In this document: positions 36,170-44,802 of the stretch, in pieces | Layout of the letters: each line of letters opens with the position of its first letter | Position numbering within the stretch: position 1 is the first letter of the stretch | Source of the DNA: Chloroflexota bacterium | GTDB taxonomy: Bacteria > Chloroflexota > Limnocylindria > Limnocylindrales > CSP1-4 | Direction: 5' to 3' | NCBI GenBank assembly: GCA_919901745.1 | Contig: CAKKPP010000003.1 | Coordinates: 1 to 44,825 of the forward strand | Length of the DNA stretch: 44,825 nt | Notes under the pieces: model-generated | Database searches by the model: none | What the model was told of the DNA's origin: nothing | The model's input: the letters and a program-made list of their open reading frames with translations, nothing else | Position numbers and translations under genes: made by a program

Positions 36170-37301
36170 TGAGGCCACGTCGAACATGACACCAGCACCA
36201 GGCCGGAACTGGCTGCGGCCCGCGCTGCTCATCATCCTCGTCGCGCTCGTGGCGGCCGGCTGCTCCGGGGACGTGGGCGTGCTCCCCGTCCCGAACCCGC
36301 TCGTTCCGGTCACGCTGACCCCGGACCCGTGGGGCGTCATCCAGTGGGCCTATACGCCGATCTTTCAGGCGCTCCTCCTCCTCCTGTTCGCCTTCGAGAC
36401 GATCACGCCGGACGTGGGCCTCGCGATCATCGGAATGACGATCGTCGTCCGCACGCTCCTCGTCCCGCTGATCCGCCGCCAGATGGTCTCGACCCGACGG
36501 ATCCAGATGATCGCGCCCGAGGTGAAGGAGCTCCAGAAGCGGCACAAGGGCGATCGGGTCAAGCAGCAGCAGGAGGTCAGCGCGCTCTACAAGGAGCGCG
36601 GGATCAGCCAGTTCGGTTGCCTCGCGATGATCCTGCCGCTCCTGATCATCATCCCCATGTATACGGTCATCAACCAGGGGTTGCGGAGCCCCGACCCGAC
36701 CCCGATGCTCCACGTTGCGGGGATCGAACTGATCTCGGTCGACTGCGCCGGCGGGAGCGAGCCATGCGTCGACACGGCGGTCCCCTGGCTCGGCGGCCTG
36801 GACGCCAGCGTCCCCTCGACCATCGACATCTTCGGGTTCGGCCTGAGCCTGCTGGCCGTCTTGTACACGGTCATCCAGTTGATGGCATCGCGGATGGCGC
36901 TCCCCCCGCACGACCCGGCCAGCACCGATCCGAACATCAAGATCCAGCGCCAGACCATGCTCCTCCTGCCGTTCATGACCGTCCTGTGGGGCGGGGTCAT
37001 TCCGGCCGGCCTGTACATCTACCTGATCGTATCCACCGTCTATCAGGTGCTCCAGCAGTACCTGACCACCGGCTGGGGCGGCATGTTCCCGCTCTTTGGC
37101 TGGACACCCGCCTTTGCCGTCGGTCACACACCGCGCTTCCCGGTCGCCATGCCGGCGGCCGTTTCTTCCACGCGCGCGGCGGGAGCGTCCGCGCCCCAGA
37201 TCACTGCCCGATCCACGCCCGCCGCACGGGCCGCCTCCGCAGCGCGGACGGTGCGCCCAGCCCAGCGCGGTCGCCAGGGTCGACGAGGGAGACGACGATG
37301 A
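36153..37301 (+). CDS. yidC: Membrane protein insertase YidC/Oxa1 family (lipoprotein type)
   Basis: 382 residues. A signal peptide ends in a lipobox (LVAAGC, Cys at 37 from this start, 26 from ATG 36186), so the N-terminus is probably lipidated as in Gram-positive YidC/SpoIIIJ. The conserved core has the hydrophilic-groove Arg in [18 protein letters not shown], the [12 protein letters not shown] cytoplasmic loop and the later helices ending [23 protein letters not shown]. The C-terminal 80 residues are Ala/Arg-rich and basic, likely to bind ribosomes. ATG 36153 lies inside yidD; ATG 36186 is an equally good start. The stop overlaps the khpB start (ATGA). Confidence 0.93.
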   Translation: MTRFVNEATSNMTPAPGRNWLRPALLIILVALVAAGCSGDVGVLPVPNPLVPVTLTPDPWGVIQWAYTPIFQALLLLLFAFETITPDVGLAIIGMTIVVRTLLVPLIRRQMVSTRRIQMIAPEVKELQKRHKGDRVKQQQEVSALYKERGISQFGCLAMILPLLIIIPMYTVINQGLRSPDPTPMLHVAGIELISVDCAGGSEPCVDTAVPWLGGLDASVPSTIDIFGFGLSLLAVLYTVIQLMASRMALPPHDPASTDPNIKIQRQTMLLLPFMTVLWGGVIPAGLYIYLIVSTVYQVLQQYLTTGWGGMFPLFGWTPAFAVGHTPRFPVAMPAAVSSTRAAGASAPQITARSTPAARAASAARTVRPAQRGRQGRRGRRR

Positions 37302-38362
37302 GTTCATACCGGGAGTTCACCGGAAAATCGGTCGAGGACGCCCTGCGCCAGGCGCGGGAGGCCTTCGGCGTCGGCCTCGACGGCCTTGACTTCGAGATCA
37401 TGACCCCAGGCAGCCGCGGGGTCCTCGGCATGGGCGCTGAGCCCGCCCGGATCCTGGCCGCCTCGCGAGCCGAGCTCGGGGGCGCTGCCCCGAAGCGCGA
37501 AGCCGCCGCCGCCACCCCGCTCCCACGCCCGCCCGCCCGGGACGACGCACCCAGCGTTGGGGACCGCGATCGCGGCCCGCGCCGCGACGATCGTGACCGA
37601 GACCGCGGCCCCCGCCGCGACGATCAACAGCGCGCTCCGCGCCCCGAGGGTACGGCGGCACGCTCGACTGAAGCCGAGGCGCCCAGCGGCGAAGATCGTG
37701 ACCGAGACCGCGGCCCCCGCCGCGACGATCGGGAACGACCACCCCGCCGGGACGATCGCCCCCGCCGCGACGATCGGGAACGACCACCCCGCCGGCCCGC
37801 GACAGCCGACCTTTCGGCGTCCGAGCTGGCCGAAGTAACGGCTGTCCGCGGGTCCCTCGCGGCCGAGCGAGCGGAGCTCGAGGCGTCCGAAGCCTCGCCC
37901 GAGGCCCTCGCGGCCGCGAAGGCGATCCTCGATGAGCTGATGACCCATCTCGGGTTTGCGGTCGAGGTCGAGGTCGAGACGGGCGAGTCGAGCCGACTCA
38001 ACGTCGTCGCAGTCGGCGACGAGAAGGAGGCGCTGGGCGCCCTGATCGGACGAAAGGGCGAGCGACTGTCCGCGTTGCAGCACCTGGTCAACCTGATGCT
38101 GTCGAAGCGGATGGGCGCATGGACCCGCGTCCTCGTCGATGTCGAGGACTATCGCGGGCGGCGCGAGCGCCAGCTGCGCGACATCGCGCTCCGCGCGGCG
38201 GCCCGCGTTGTCGAGACCGGCAAGATGCTGCAGCTGGAGCCGATGCCGGCCCTGGAGCGGCGCTGGGTGCACATTGCCCTCCGCGATCAACCGGGAGTCG
38301 CGACCCAGTCCATCGGCGAGGAGCCGAACCGGCGGATTATCGTCGTGCCGATCGAGGCATAG
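37298..38362 (+). CDS. khpB: RNA-binding protein KhpB/Jag (Jag-N, KH, R3H) with a repetitive charged linker
   Basis: 354 residues. The Jag-N domain (1-50) opens YREFTGKSVEDALRQA with MTPGSRGVLGMG. A low-complexity linker at about 84-168 is made of RDRGPRRDD-like repeats. The KH domain (about 218-271) has the GxxG loop IGRKGERLSALQHLVN, and the R3H domain (about 290-352) carries RRERQLRDIALRAA and ends RRIIVVPIEA. KhpB binds RNA with KhpA and affects cell elongation in Gram-positive bacteria. The linker is encoded by exact DNA repeats (37- and 35-nt units), so it probably varies in length between strains. Overlaps the yidC stop by 4 bp. Confidence 0.93.
   Translation: MSSYREFTGKSVEDALRQAREAFGVGLDGLDFEIMTPGSRGVLGMGAEPARILAASRAELGGAAPKREAAAATPLPRPPARDDAPSVGDRDRGPRRDDRDRDRGPRRDDQQRAPRPEGTAARSTEAEAPSGEDRDRDRGPRRDDRERPPRRDDRPRRDDRERPPRRPATADLSASELAEVTAVRGSLAAERAELEASEASPEALAAAKAILDELMTHLGFAVEVEVETGESSRLNVVAVGDEKEALGALIGRKGERLSALQHLVNLMLSKRMGAWTRVLVDVEDYRGRRERQLRDIALRAAARVVETGKMLQLEPMPALERRWVHIALRDQPGVATQSIGEEPNRRIIVVPIEA
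37589..37795 (+). repeat. Coding direct repeats in khpB
   Basis: A 37-nt sequence at 37589-37625 recurs exactly at 37694-37730, and a 35-nt sequence at 37716-37750 recurs at 37761-37795. The units are in frame (105- and 45-nt periods) and encode Arg/Asp-rich blocks. Confidence 0.9.
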
Positions 38363-38465
38363 CGGATCTGCCTGCACCCGAACGTACGGCTGTACAACGC
38401 GACGCAACGATGCCATGGTCCGACGCGTCTGTACTGCCGAATACGGCCCGTAGCGGGTCGACTGC

Positions 38466-38471
38466 TAGGAT
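38466..38471 (+). promoter_or_regulatory. -10 element of the VanW gene (leaderless type)
   Basis: TAGGAT is followed by 9 nt and then the ATG at 38481. No -35 of consensus quality and no ribosome binding site are visible. A separate promoter is expected because the gap to khpB is 118 nt. Confidence 0.5.
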
Positions 38472-38480
38472 GACCGCACG

Positions 38481-40403
38481 ATGACTTCGGCCAGCGACGC
38501 CCAGCCGATCGCCGACACCCCGCTCGTAAACACTCGCTTCAGCAATCGGCGTTGGCCCGTCCTGGCCGCGTTCCTGTTCGGGCTTGTGGCCGTCTTCGCG
38601 CTGAGCGCGGGCGCCCTGCTCGCGTTCGAGGCGCAGTACCAGGGCCGTGTTCTTCCGGGCGTGCGGGTCGGGTCGATTGACCTGGCCGGGCTGTCGCCCG
38701 ATCAGGCCGCCGCCCGGCTGAGCCAGGGTCTCGCCGGATACGCCGACGGGGAACTGGTCCTGGCCGCAGGGGACGTGACCGACACGATTGCCTACGCCGA
38801 GTTCGCGCGTCGGGCGAATGTCGATGCCATCGTGGTCCGAGCCATGGCCGTAGGCCGGGACGGCAACCCGGTGGACCGGCTCATCGGCGACCTTCGCACG
38901 GCGTTCCGCGGCATCGTCCTTGAGCCGGAGGTCACCTATGACGTGATCGCCCTCGAGCGCGCGATCGGCGCCTTCGCCGCGCCCCTCGAGCGCACGCCGG
39001 TGAACGCGACCGTCACTCGGACCGGCAATGCGTTCACGCTGGGTCACGGCGCGGCAGGTCAGGTCGCCGACCCGGCCTCGGCCCTCGCCGCAGCGATCGT
39101 CACCCTGGACCGCCTGGACGCCCCGAAGCGGCTCGACATCGTCGTGCCACTGCGTGTGGTGGAACCCGCCATTTCGACGTCCGAGGCCATCGCCGCACGC
39201 GCCCAGGCCGAGCGCATCGCCCAGGCGATCACACTCGTCGACGGAGAGGACAGCTGGTCGATCCCCCAGGAGACGGTCGTGGGCTGGCTCGCGTTCGTGA
39301 CCACGCCGGAAGGCGAGCTTGAGCCGGTCATCGGCACCCCGGGCGTTACCGGAGCCCTGAGTGAGCTGGCGCCCGGCATGGCCCGCGAGCCGGTCAGCGC
39401 GACGTTCCTGTTCGCCAAGGGCGGGGGCGTCGTCGGCGTCCAGGCCGGCGCCGATGGCCGGCAGCTCGACGTCGATGGGACGGCCTTGCTCGTGGCCGAC
39501 ACCCTGCGCAGCCGGGCCGCCGGCACTGATCCAGGCAATATCGCCCCGGCGTTCACGATCACGAAGCCCACCCTCTCGACCGAGGAAGCCGAGAAGACCG
39601 CCCCCCTCATGAAGAAGCTCTCGTCCTGGACCACCTACTTCCCGATCGGCGAGAAGAACGGGTTCGGAGCCAACATCTGGATCCCGGCTCGCGATATCGA
39701 CGGATACGTCGTGGCCCCCGGCGCCTGGTTCGACTTCTGGGCGGCCGTCGGGCCGATCACCCGCGAGCGAGGCTATCGCGACGGCGGAGCGATCATCAAC
39801 GGCAAGACCGAACCCCAGGGGGCGCTGGCCGGCGGGATCTGCTCGTGCTCGACGACGCTGTTCAATACCGCGCTCAGGGCCGGCCTCGAGATGGGCGCCC
39901 GGCGCAACCACTACTACTACATCGACCGCTACCCGATCGGCCTGGACGCGACCGTCTTCAAGAGCAGCTCCGGCTCCGTCCAGACGATGTCGTTCCGCAA
40001 CGACACCGGAAGTGCCATCCTGATCCGCGGATTCGAGATCAAGAACGGGTCGAAGGGGTACGTCAGGTTCGACCTGTACGGGGTCCCGGACGGCCGCACG
40101 GTGTCGTTTTCAACGCCGATCATCAAGGACGTCCGGAAGGCGTCCGATTCGACCGTGTACACGGATGCGCTGCCGGCCGGCACCCGGAAGCGGATCGAGT
40201 ATCCCGTTGACGGCAAGAAGGTCTGGGTGACGCGTACGGTCCGCGATGCGAACGGCGCGATCATCCACCAGGAAACGTACTACTCGAACTACGCACGGAT
40301 CACCGGGATCGTCCAGGTTGGAACCGGCGGCTCAACTCCCGCGCCGGCCCCGGCGCCAATCCCTGCGCCGACGCCACCGCCGGAGACCTCGCCGGCGCCG
40401 TAA
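38481..40403 (+). CDS. VanW/YoaR-family cell-surface protein
   Basis: 640 residues: an N-terminal transmembrane anchor (about residues 25-48, VLAAFLFGLVAVFALSAGALLAF), a peptidoglycan-binding-type (PG_binding_4) region starting VLPGVRVGSIDLAGLSPDQAA, a second similar module, and the VanW domain (about 385-500). Its hallmark is GAIINGKTEPQGALAGGICSCSTTLFN with HYYYIDRYPIGLDATVF (read in two parts). The C-terminal 30 residues are Pro/Ala-rich. VanW proteins are thought to act on the cell wall, and the domain resembles an L,D-transpeptidase-linked module, but the reaction is not established. Likely leaderless. Confidence 0.88.
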   Translation: MTSASDAQPIADTPLVNTRFSNRRWPVLAAFLFGLVAVFALSAGALLAFEAQYQGRVLPGVRVGSIDLAGLSPDQAAARLSQGLAGYADGELVLAAGDVTDTIAYAEFARRANVDAIVVRAMAVGRDGNPVDRLIGDLRTAFRGIVLEPEVTYDVIALERAIGAFAAPLERTPVNATVTRTGNAFTLGHGAAGQVADPASALAAAIVTLDRLDAPKRLDIVVPLRVVEPAISTSEAIAARAQAERIAQAITLVDGEDSWSIPQETVVGWLAFVTTPEGELEPVIGTPGVTGALSELAPGMAREPVSATFLFAKGGGVVGVQAGADGRQLDVDGTALLVADTLRSRAAGTDPGNIAPAFTITKPTLSTEEAEKTAPLMKKLSSWTTYFPIGEKNGFGANIWIPARDIDGYVVAPGAWFDFWAAVGPITRERGYRDGGAIINGKTEPQGALAGGICSCSTTLFNTALRAGLEMGARRNHYYYIDRYPIGLDATVFKSSSGSVQTMSFRNDTGSAILIRGFEIKNGSKGYVRFDLYGVPDGRTVSFSTPIIKDVRKASDSTVYTDALPAGTRKRIEYPVDGKKVWVTRTVRDANGAIIHQETYYSNYARITGIVQVGTGGSTPAPAPAPIPAPTPPPETSPAP

Positions 40404-40466
40404 CGACGGACCACCCGGCCGCTGCATCGGCGGGCAAGCCGACCCCAACCAGGCGGGCGGAGGAAT

Positions 40467-40839
40467 TGGTGGAGATGGGGGAGAGTCGAACTCCCCGTCC
40501 AAAGCCCTTCGGCGGAGACCACTACGAGCGTGTTCGATCATTTTCGTCAACCGTCCGGGCGATGATCGACAACCTCCCGATCGGTCCAGTCACGTGCCTC
40601 TAGATCGAGCTTGACCCCGGATTACGCGACGCTCATCCGGGTTGCAGCCCCGCTGAATGACGCTTCCACGACCCGCGGAACTGAGGTCGCTTCCACGCTC
40701 ACCTTACCGCCTAAGCGGCGAGGGCGAGAGTCGACTGCTTGTTGGCAGTTACTTCGTTTTGCCGCCTGTTTTACGAGGCCTGACGGCACCTCGGCTCGCA
40801 CTCTCCGTCAACCAGACCCTGTCGAAACCACACATCCCC
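40467..40839 (-). ncRNA. ssrA: tmRNA (ssrA), tag ANKQSTLALAA
   Basis: 373 nt on the minus strand. The 5' end is GGGGATGTGTGGTTTCGACA and the 3' end carries the T-arm GGGGAGTTCGACTCTCCCC and CATCTCCACCA with encoded CCA. The acceptor stem pairs GGGGATG with CATCTCC (one G-U). The tag frame starts with resume codon GCC (40744-40746, preceded by AGTAACT) and stops at TAG (40711-40713), giving ANKQSTLALAA, with the usual LALAA-like degron. It rescues stalled ribosomes and marks the products for proteolysis. The genome should also encode SmpB, which is not in the window. Confidence 0.93.
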
Positions 40840-40873
40840 ACAGGACCGAACACCCGTTCGGGCGCTCGGGACC

Positions 40874-40902
40874 ATCGTACCCCGGATTGCCCGGACCGCC
40901 AA
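40874..40902 (-). promoter_or_regulatory. tmRNA promoter
   Basis: On the minus strand TTGGCG (40897-40902), a 17-nt spacer and TACGAT (40874-40879). The mature 5' end is 34 nt after the -10, so a short leader would be removed by RNase P. Confidence 0.7.
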
Positions 40903-41071
40903 GCCATCGTCCGGTACCGGCGACTGCTGGTACAGTTGGCGACGGCCGAACCTTCCAAGGACGGGGGACCCACAACCCGGGGCAAACCGCGGATCTATCG
41001 CGGCGGCGAAACCCGATCGCCGAGCCCGACAGCTCACCTCGCAGGCCGCCGCGGGCGGATTCGAGGTACAC

Positions 41072-42379
41072 GTGGTGGGCTGGCAACGGGGATCATTCGC
41101 AGCAGTCGAAGCGCGTCTGCGCTGGAACCTCTCCTTCGACCTGACCGCGGCCGTCGGCATCGGCGCCACCACGGCACTCGTCGGCGCGCTCCTGCCCACG
41201 ATCGCCCGCCAGAATGGCCTCCAGCCGCTCGAACTCGCGATGCTGGCGGCCGCGCCCTTCCTGGCCAATCTCCTGGGCATCTTCGCCGGTCGACTCGGCC
41301 CACGGTCGCCCAGGCAACTGGGGTTGCTCCGCGCCGCCGGCGCCGGCCTGCTGCTGGCCCTCCTGGCGCCCCTGCCCGCCTCTCCGCTGGTCATCATCGT
41401 CGCGGTCGGGTTCTGGATGAGCCTGAGCTTCGGTGGCCCGTTCCACCTGCGGTTGTGGGGCGCGATGTATCCACCGCGGCTCCGCGGACGGATGGTCGGT
41501 CTGCTCGGCATGGGCCGGGCCGCGGCCGCGGCCACGGCGGCGCTCGGTGCGGGACTGATTGCCGATCGCCTGGGCGGCCTGACGGCCGTCGCCCTCGGTG
41601 GCACCGTCGGCCTTGCCTGCTCCCTTGCGTACCTCGGCATCCGGACGCCGGTCCAGGATGAGGTTCGAGCCTTCTCCGCGCGGGCCTCGCTGAGAGCGAT
41701 CCGGGAGCGCCCGTTGCTCCGCAAGCTTGTCCTGGCGCAGGCGTTCTACGGCGGCGGGCTGATCGCGGCGTCGCCCCTGTACGCCCTGGTCTACGTGGAC
41801 CGGCTGGGGCTCCCGCTCTCCGCAGTCGGCGTCCTCGGGATCCTGACGGCCGTGGCGACGACGGCTGCGTTCGTGGCCTGGGGCGTGGTCGCCGACCGGT
41901 TCGGATCGTCGGTCGTGATGGCGGCCGGGACCGTGTTCGGCCTTGGCTCCATCGTCACCTACGTCATCGCCCAGGACGTGGCCGTCCTGTGGGTGGGCGC
42001 GATCGCCGGTGGCATCGCCAGCGCCTCGATCGACCTAGGCATCTCCTCGTTCATCAGCGACCGGACCCCGATCGAGCGCCGGGCGGCCGCGAGCGCCGGC
42101 CTGAACGCGATCACCGGCGCGCGCGGGATCCTCGTGCCGTTCGCTCTGAGCGGCCTGGTCCAGGCCGGTGTCGTGGACGTCACCGGCGGCCTTGCGCTGT
42201 GCGCGATCGCCTCGGCCGTGGGTGTGGGCCTGTACGCGCGCCTGCGGCTGGCCGCGCGTCGCGCCGACGCGCATGCGACGCAATCCACGCCCGACCAGCC
42301 GGCGAGGGCCGTCGCACAACAAGCGCCATCATCCATCTTCCCTGTCCCCGGCATCAGCGAGGAGTCGGCGGTTACCTAG
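41072..42379 (+). CDS. MFS transporter (12 TM)
   Basis: About 435 residues, a major facilitator with two six-helix halves. A cytoplasmic loop with GRLGPRSPRQLGLL follows helices 2 and 3, and the later helix set has GVVADRFGSSVVMAAGTVFGLG and the RTPIERRAAASAGLNAITGARGIL loop. The second half includes LVLAQAFYGGGLIAASPLYALVYVDRLGLPLS. The substrate cannot be named. GTG 41072 and GTG 41075 are both possible starts. It is divergent from tmRNA and followed after 81 nt by the urease-like genes; no shared operon is shown. A TACAGT element at 40931-40936 is a possible promoter. Confidence 0.88.
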   Translation: MVGWQRGSFAAVEARLRWNLSFDLTAAVGIGATTALVGALLPTIARQNGLQPLELAMLAAAPFLANLLGIFAGRLGPRSPRQLGLLRAAGAGLLLALLAPLPASPLVIIVAVGFWMSLSFGGPFHLRLWGAMYPPRLRGRMVGLLGMGRAAAAATAALGAGLIADRLGGLTAVALGGTVGLACSLAYLGIRTPVQDEVRAFSARASLRAIRERPLLRKLVLAQAFYGGGLIAASPLYALVYVDRLGLPLSAVGVLGILTAVATTAAFVAWGVVADRFGSSVVMAAGTVFGLGSIVTYVIAQDVAVLWVGAIAGGIASASIDLGISSFISDRTPIERRAAASAGLNAITGARGILVPFALSGLVQAGVVDVTGGLALCAIASAVGVGLYARLRLAARRADAHATQSTPDQPARAVAQQAPSSIFPVPGISEESAVT

Positions 42380-42447
42380 GCCGGATCGATTCGACCCCGG
42401 GCGTCTCCAGCGCGTCCCACGGGCCGGTCGTCGGCACCAGCGCCGGG

Positions 42448-42453
42448 TACGAT
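42448..42453 (+). promoter_or_regulatory. -10 element of the urease-like operon (leaderless type)
   Basis: TACGAT is followed by 7 nt and then the ATG of ureAB at 42461. This is the same hexamer as in the tmRNA promoter. Confidence 0.55.
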
Positions 42454-42460
42454 GCCGGCC

Positions 42461-43090
42461 ATGCGACTGACCCCCTGGGAAGACGATCGGCTGACGATCT
42501 TCGCGGCCGCGGAGCTGGCCCGCCGGCGTCGCGAGCGCGGCGTCGCTCTGAACGCCCCCGAGGCGGTCGCGCTCATCTGCGACGCGATGCTCGAGGCGGC
42601 GCGAGCGGCGGCCGACCTGGGCGCGGTGGAAGCCGCGGGCCGCGCCGCGGTCGCGCTCGGCGACGTCATCGACGGGATCCGCGAACTGGTCGACGAGGTG
42701 CGTCTCGAGGTGCTGGTCGAGGACGGCGTTCGCCTCGTGGTCCTGCGGGATCCGATCGGAGACGGGACACCTCCGCCGCCGGACGGCCCCGGCGCCATTC
42801 GGTCCGAGCGGGAACCCGTGGATCCCGTGGCCGGGCGAGAACGGCGGACCGTCGAGGTCCACAACGGTTCACGCCGGGTGGTCCGGATCTCGTCGCATCA
42901 CCCCTTCGATCGGGTCAATCCACGGCTCGCGTTCGACCGCATCGCCGCGGTCGGGTTTCGGCTCGATCTGCCGGCCGGTGCCTCCGAACGCTGGGCCCCG
43001 GGCGAGACGAAGTCGGTGTCGCTGGTCGCCTACGGTGGCGAGCGTGTCCCGCGAGAAGACCCACCCGGCGCCGCGGGCCGCGCACGATGA
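42461..43090 (+). CDS. Urease gamma-beta fusion subunit (UreA-UreB)
   Basis: 209 residues. The first 100 match the gamma subunit: MRLTPWEDDRLTIFAAAELARRRRERG (in two halves) and LNAPEAVALICDAMLEAARA. After a Pro-rich joint (about 110-125), residues 126-205 match the beta subunit: VHNGSRRVVRISSHHPFDRVN, LAFDRIAAVGFRLDLPAGAS and ETKSVSLVAYGGERV. Such gamma-beta fusions occur in Helicobacter and in some actinobacteria. The usual beta VGSHFHFFEVN segment is changed to ISSHHPFDRVN, so contact with the alpha subunit may differ. The stop overlaps the alpha-subunit start (ATGA). The ATG at 42461 is where the gamma family starts. Confidence 0.87.
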   Translation: MRLTPWEDDRLTIFAAAELARRRRERGVALNAPEAVALICDAMLEAARAAADLGAVEAAGRAAVALGDVIDGIRELVDEVRLEVLVEDGVRLVVLRDPIGDGTPPPPDGPGAIRSEREPVDPVAGRERRTVEVHNGSRRVVRISSHHPFDRVNPRLAFDRIAAVGFRLDLPAGASERWAPGETKSVSLVAYGGERVPREDPPGAAGRAR

Positions 43091-44802
43091 CCCGGATCTC
43101 CCGCGAGGAGTCGCTGGCCCGCTTCGGCCCGTCGACCGGCGACCGGATCCGGCTGGGCGACACGAACCTGTGGGTGCGCGTCGGCGAGGACCGCCAGGCA
43201 CCCGGGGACGAGCCGATCTGGGGCTACGCCAAGAATCTGCGTGCCGGGATGACCCAGCGGGAACGTGGTGGCCGTCCCGGCGAATCGGAGCTGGACGTGG
43301 TGGTGGCCGGGGTCGTCGTGGTCGACCCCGTGGTGGGCGTCGTCAAGGCCGACATCGGGATCAAGGACGGCCGGATCGTGGGAATCGGGCGGGCCGGGAA
43401 CCCGGACATCAGCGACGGGATCGAACTACCGATCGGTCCGCACACGGCCCCGATCATGGGCTACGGCCTGATCGCCACCCCCGGAGCCGTGGACAGCCAC
43501 GTCCACACGATCAGCCCTAACCTGATCCCGGCGGCGCTCTCGGCCGGCGTCACCACGCTCATCACCGCCGGCTTCGAGGAGCCGCCCTTCGCGATGGAGC
43601 GCATCCTCCAGGGGCTGGAGGCGTGGCCCGTCAACATCGGTCTCCAGGCGGGCGCGCGGAGTGCGGACGACGGCCCCCTTGACGCCCTCGTCGACGCCGG
43701 GGCCGTCGGGTTCAAGATCCACGAGGACTACGGCGCCTCCCCCGAGCTGATCGACCATGTTCTCCGCTACGCCGATGCTCGAGATCTGTCGGTCTCCCTG
43801 CACACCGACGGGCTTCACGAATCGGCCGAACTCGAGGACACCGTCGCGGCCATCGCCGGGCGGACCGTGCACGCCTATCACGTGGAAGGCTCGGGGGGCG
43901 GGCACGTGCCGGATCTCCTGGGCCTCGTCCGGGAGGCGGCAATCATCTGTTCGTCCACCACGCCCACCGTCCCGTGGGGCGTCGCGGCGGCCCGTGAAGC
44001 CGTGCCGATGACGCTCATCAACCACGGCGGCGGCTGGGACGTCCCGGGCGACGTGGAGCTCATCCTCGAGCGCGTCCATCCGGCCACGATGGCCGCCGAG
44101 GGCCCCCTGCACGAGCTGGGCGCGATCGCGATCGTGAACTCGGACTCGCAGGGGATGGGCCGGATCATGGAGACGGTCCGGCGGACGCTCCAGCTGGCTC
44201 ACGTGATGAAGGCCTGGCGCGCCACGGAGGCGGGAACCGGCCATCCCGGGCTGCCCGCCGAGACCGCCGACCCGTACGACGACACCGAACGGGTCCTTCG
44301 CTACCTGGCCAAGGTGACCATCGAGCCGGCGATCACCCACGGGATCGCGCACGAGGTGGGCTCGCTGGCGCCGGGTCGGCTGGCCGATATCGTCCTCTGG
44401 AAGCCGGCCTGGTTCGGCGCCAAGCCGGAGCTGATTCTCAAGGCGGGCTATCCAGCGTGGGCTCCACTGGGCGATGGCAACGCGAGCGTCGAGCGGGCCG
44501 AGCCCACCCGCTATGCCCCCGATTGGGGTGCGATGCCGGCGGCGGCCGCCTCGCTGTCGGTCACGTTCGTATCGGGGGCAGTGGATGTCGCTCGGCTCGC
44601 GGGTCGCCTTGGCTCGCGGCGCCGGTTCGTTCCGGTCCGCGGATGCCGCGCGATCACCCGGGCTGATCTGATGTGCAACCGGGCAACCGCGCCGATCGAG
44701 ATCGATCCGCGCGAAGGCCTCGTCACCCTCGCCGGTCGCCGGCTCGCGGTCGAACCGGTGGGCACCGACTTGCCCCTCAGCCGGCGCTACTTCCTGCGGT
44801 AG
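43087..44802 (+). CDS. Urease-like alpha subunit with altered flap
   Basis: 571 residues, an amidohydrolase that resembles UreC over its whole length, from FGPSTGDRIRLGDTNLWV to SRRYFLR. The nickel ligands are conserved: HVH (138/140), Lys210 in FKIHEDYG, His239 in SLHTDGL, His265 in YHVEGSGGGH and Asp353 in NSDSQGMGR. Spacing to Klebsiella UreC puts the flap His at His313 and the flap Arg at Arg329. The flap Cys319 position is Asn312 (LINHGGGWD). Between HVH and Lys210 the loop is 11 residues shorter. No accessory genes (ureDEFG) are visible before the window ends 23 nt later, so maturation and true activity are unknown. A role on another amide is possible. Confidence 0.85.
   Translation: MTRISREESLARFGPSTGDRIRLGDTNLWVRVGEDRQAPGDEPIWGYAKNLRAGMTQRERGGRPGESELDVVVAGVVVVDPVVGVVKADIGIKDGRIVGIGRAGNPDISDGIELPIGPHTAPIMGYGLIATPGAVDSHVHTISPNLIPAALSAGVTTLITAGFEEPPFAMERILQGLEAWPVNIGLQAGARSADDGPLDALVDAGAVGFKIHEDYGASPELIDHVLRYADARDLSVSLHTDGLHESAELEDTVAAIAGRTVHAYHVEGSGGGHVPDLLGLVREAAIICSSTTPTVPWGVAAAREAVPMTLINHGGGWDVPGDVELILERVHPATMAAEGPLHELGAIAIVNSDSQGMGRIMETVRRTLQLAHVMKAWRATEAGTGHPGLPAETADPYDDTERVLRYLAKVTIEPAITHGIAHEVGSLAPGRLADIVLWKPAWFGAKPELILKAGYPAWAPLGDGNASVERAEPTRYAPDWGAMPAAAASLSVTFVSGAVDVARLAGRLGSRRRFVPVRGCRAITRADLMCNRATAPIEIDPREGLVTLAGRRLAVEPVGTDLPLSRRYFLR

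Noticed and set aside
37589-37795. CRISPR-like repeats in the khpB region.
   Set aside because: The repeats are in frame inside a conserved gene, few in number and without unique spacers.
43087-44802. A standard nickel urease alpha subunit.
   Set aside because: Flap Cys is Asn and the loop after HVH is shortened, so activity is left open and only a urease-like call is made.
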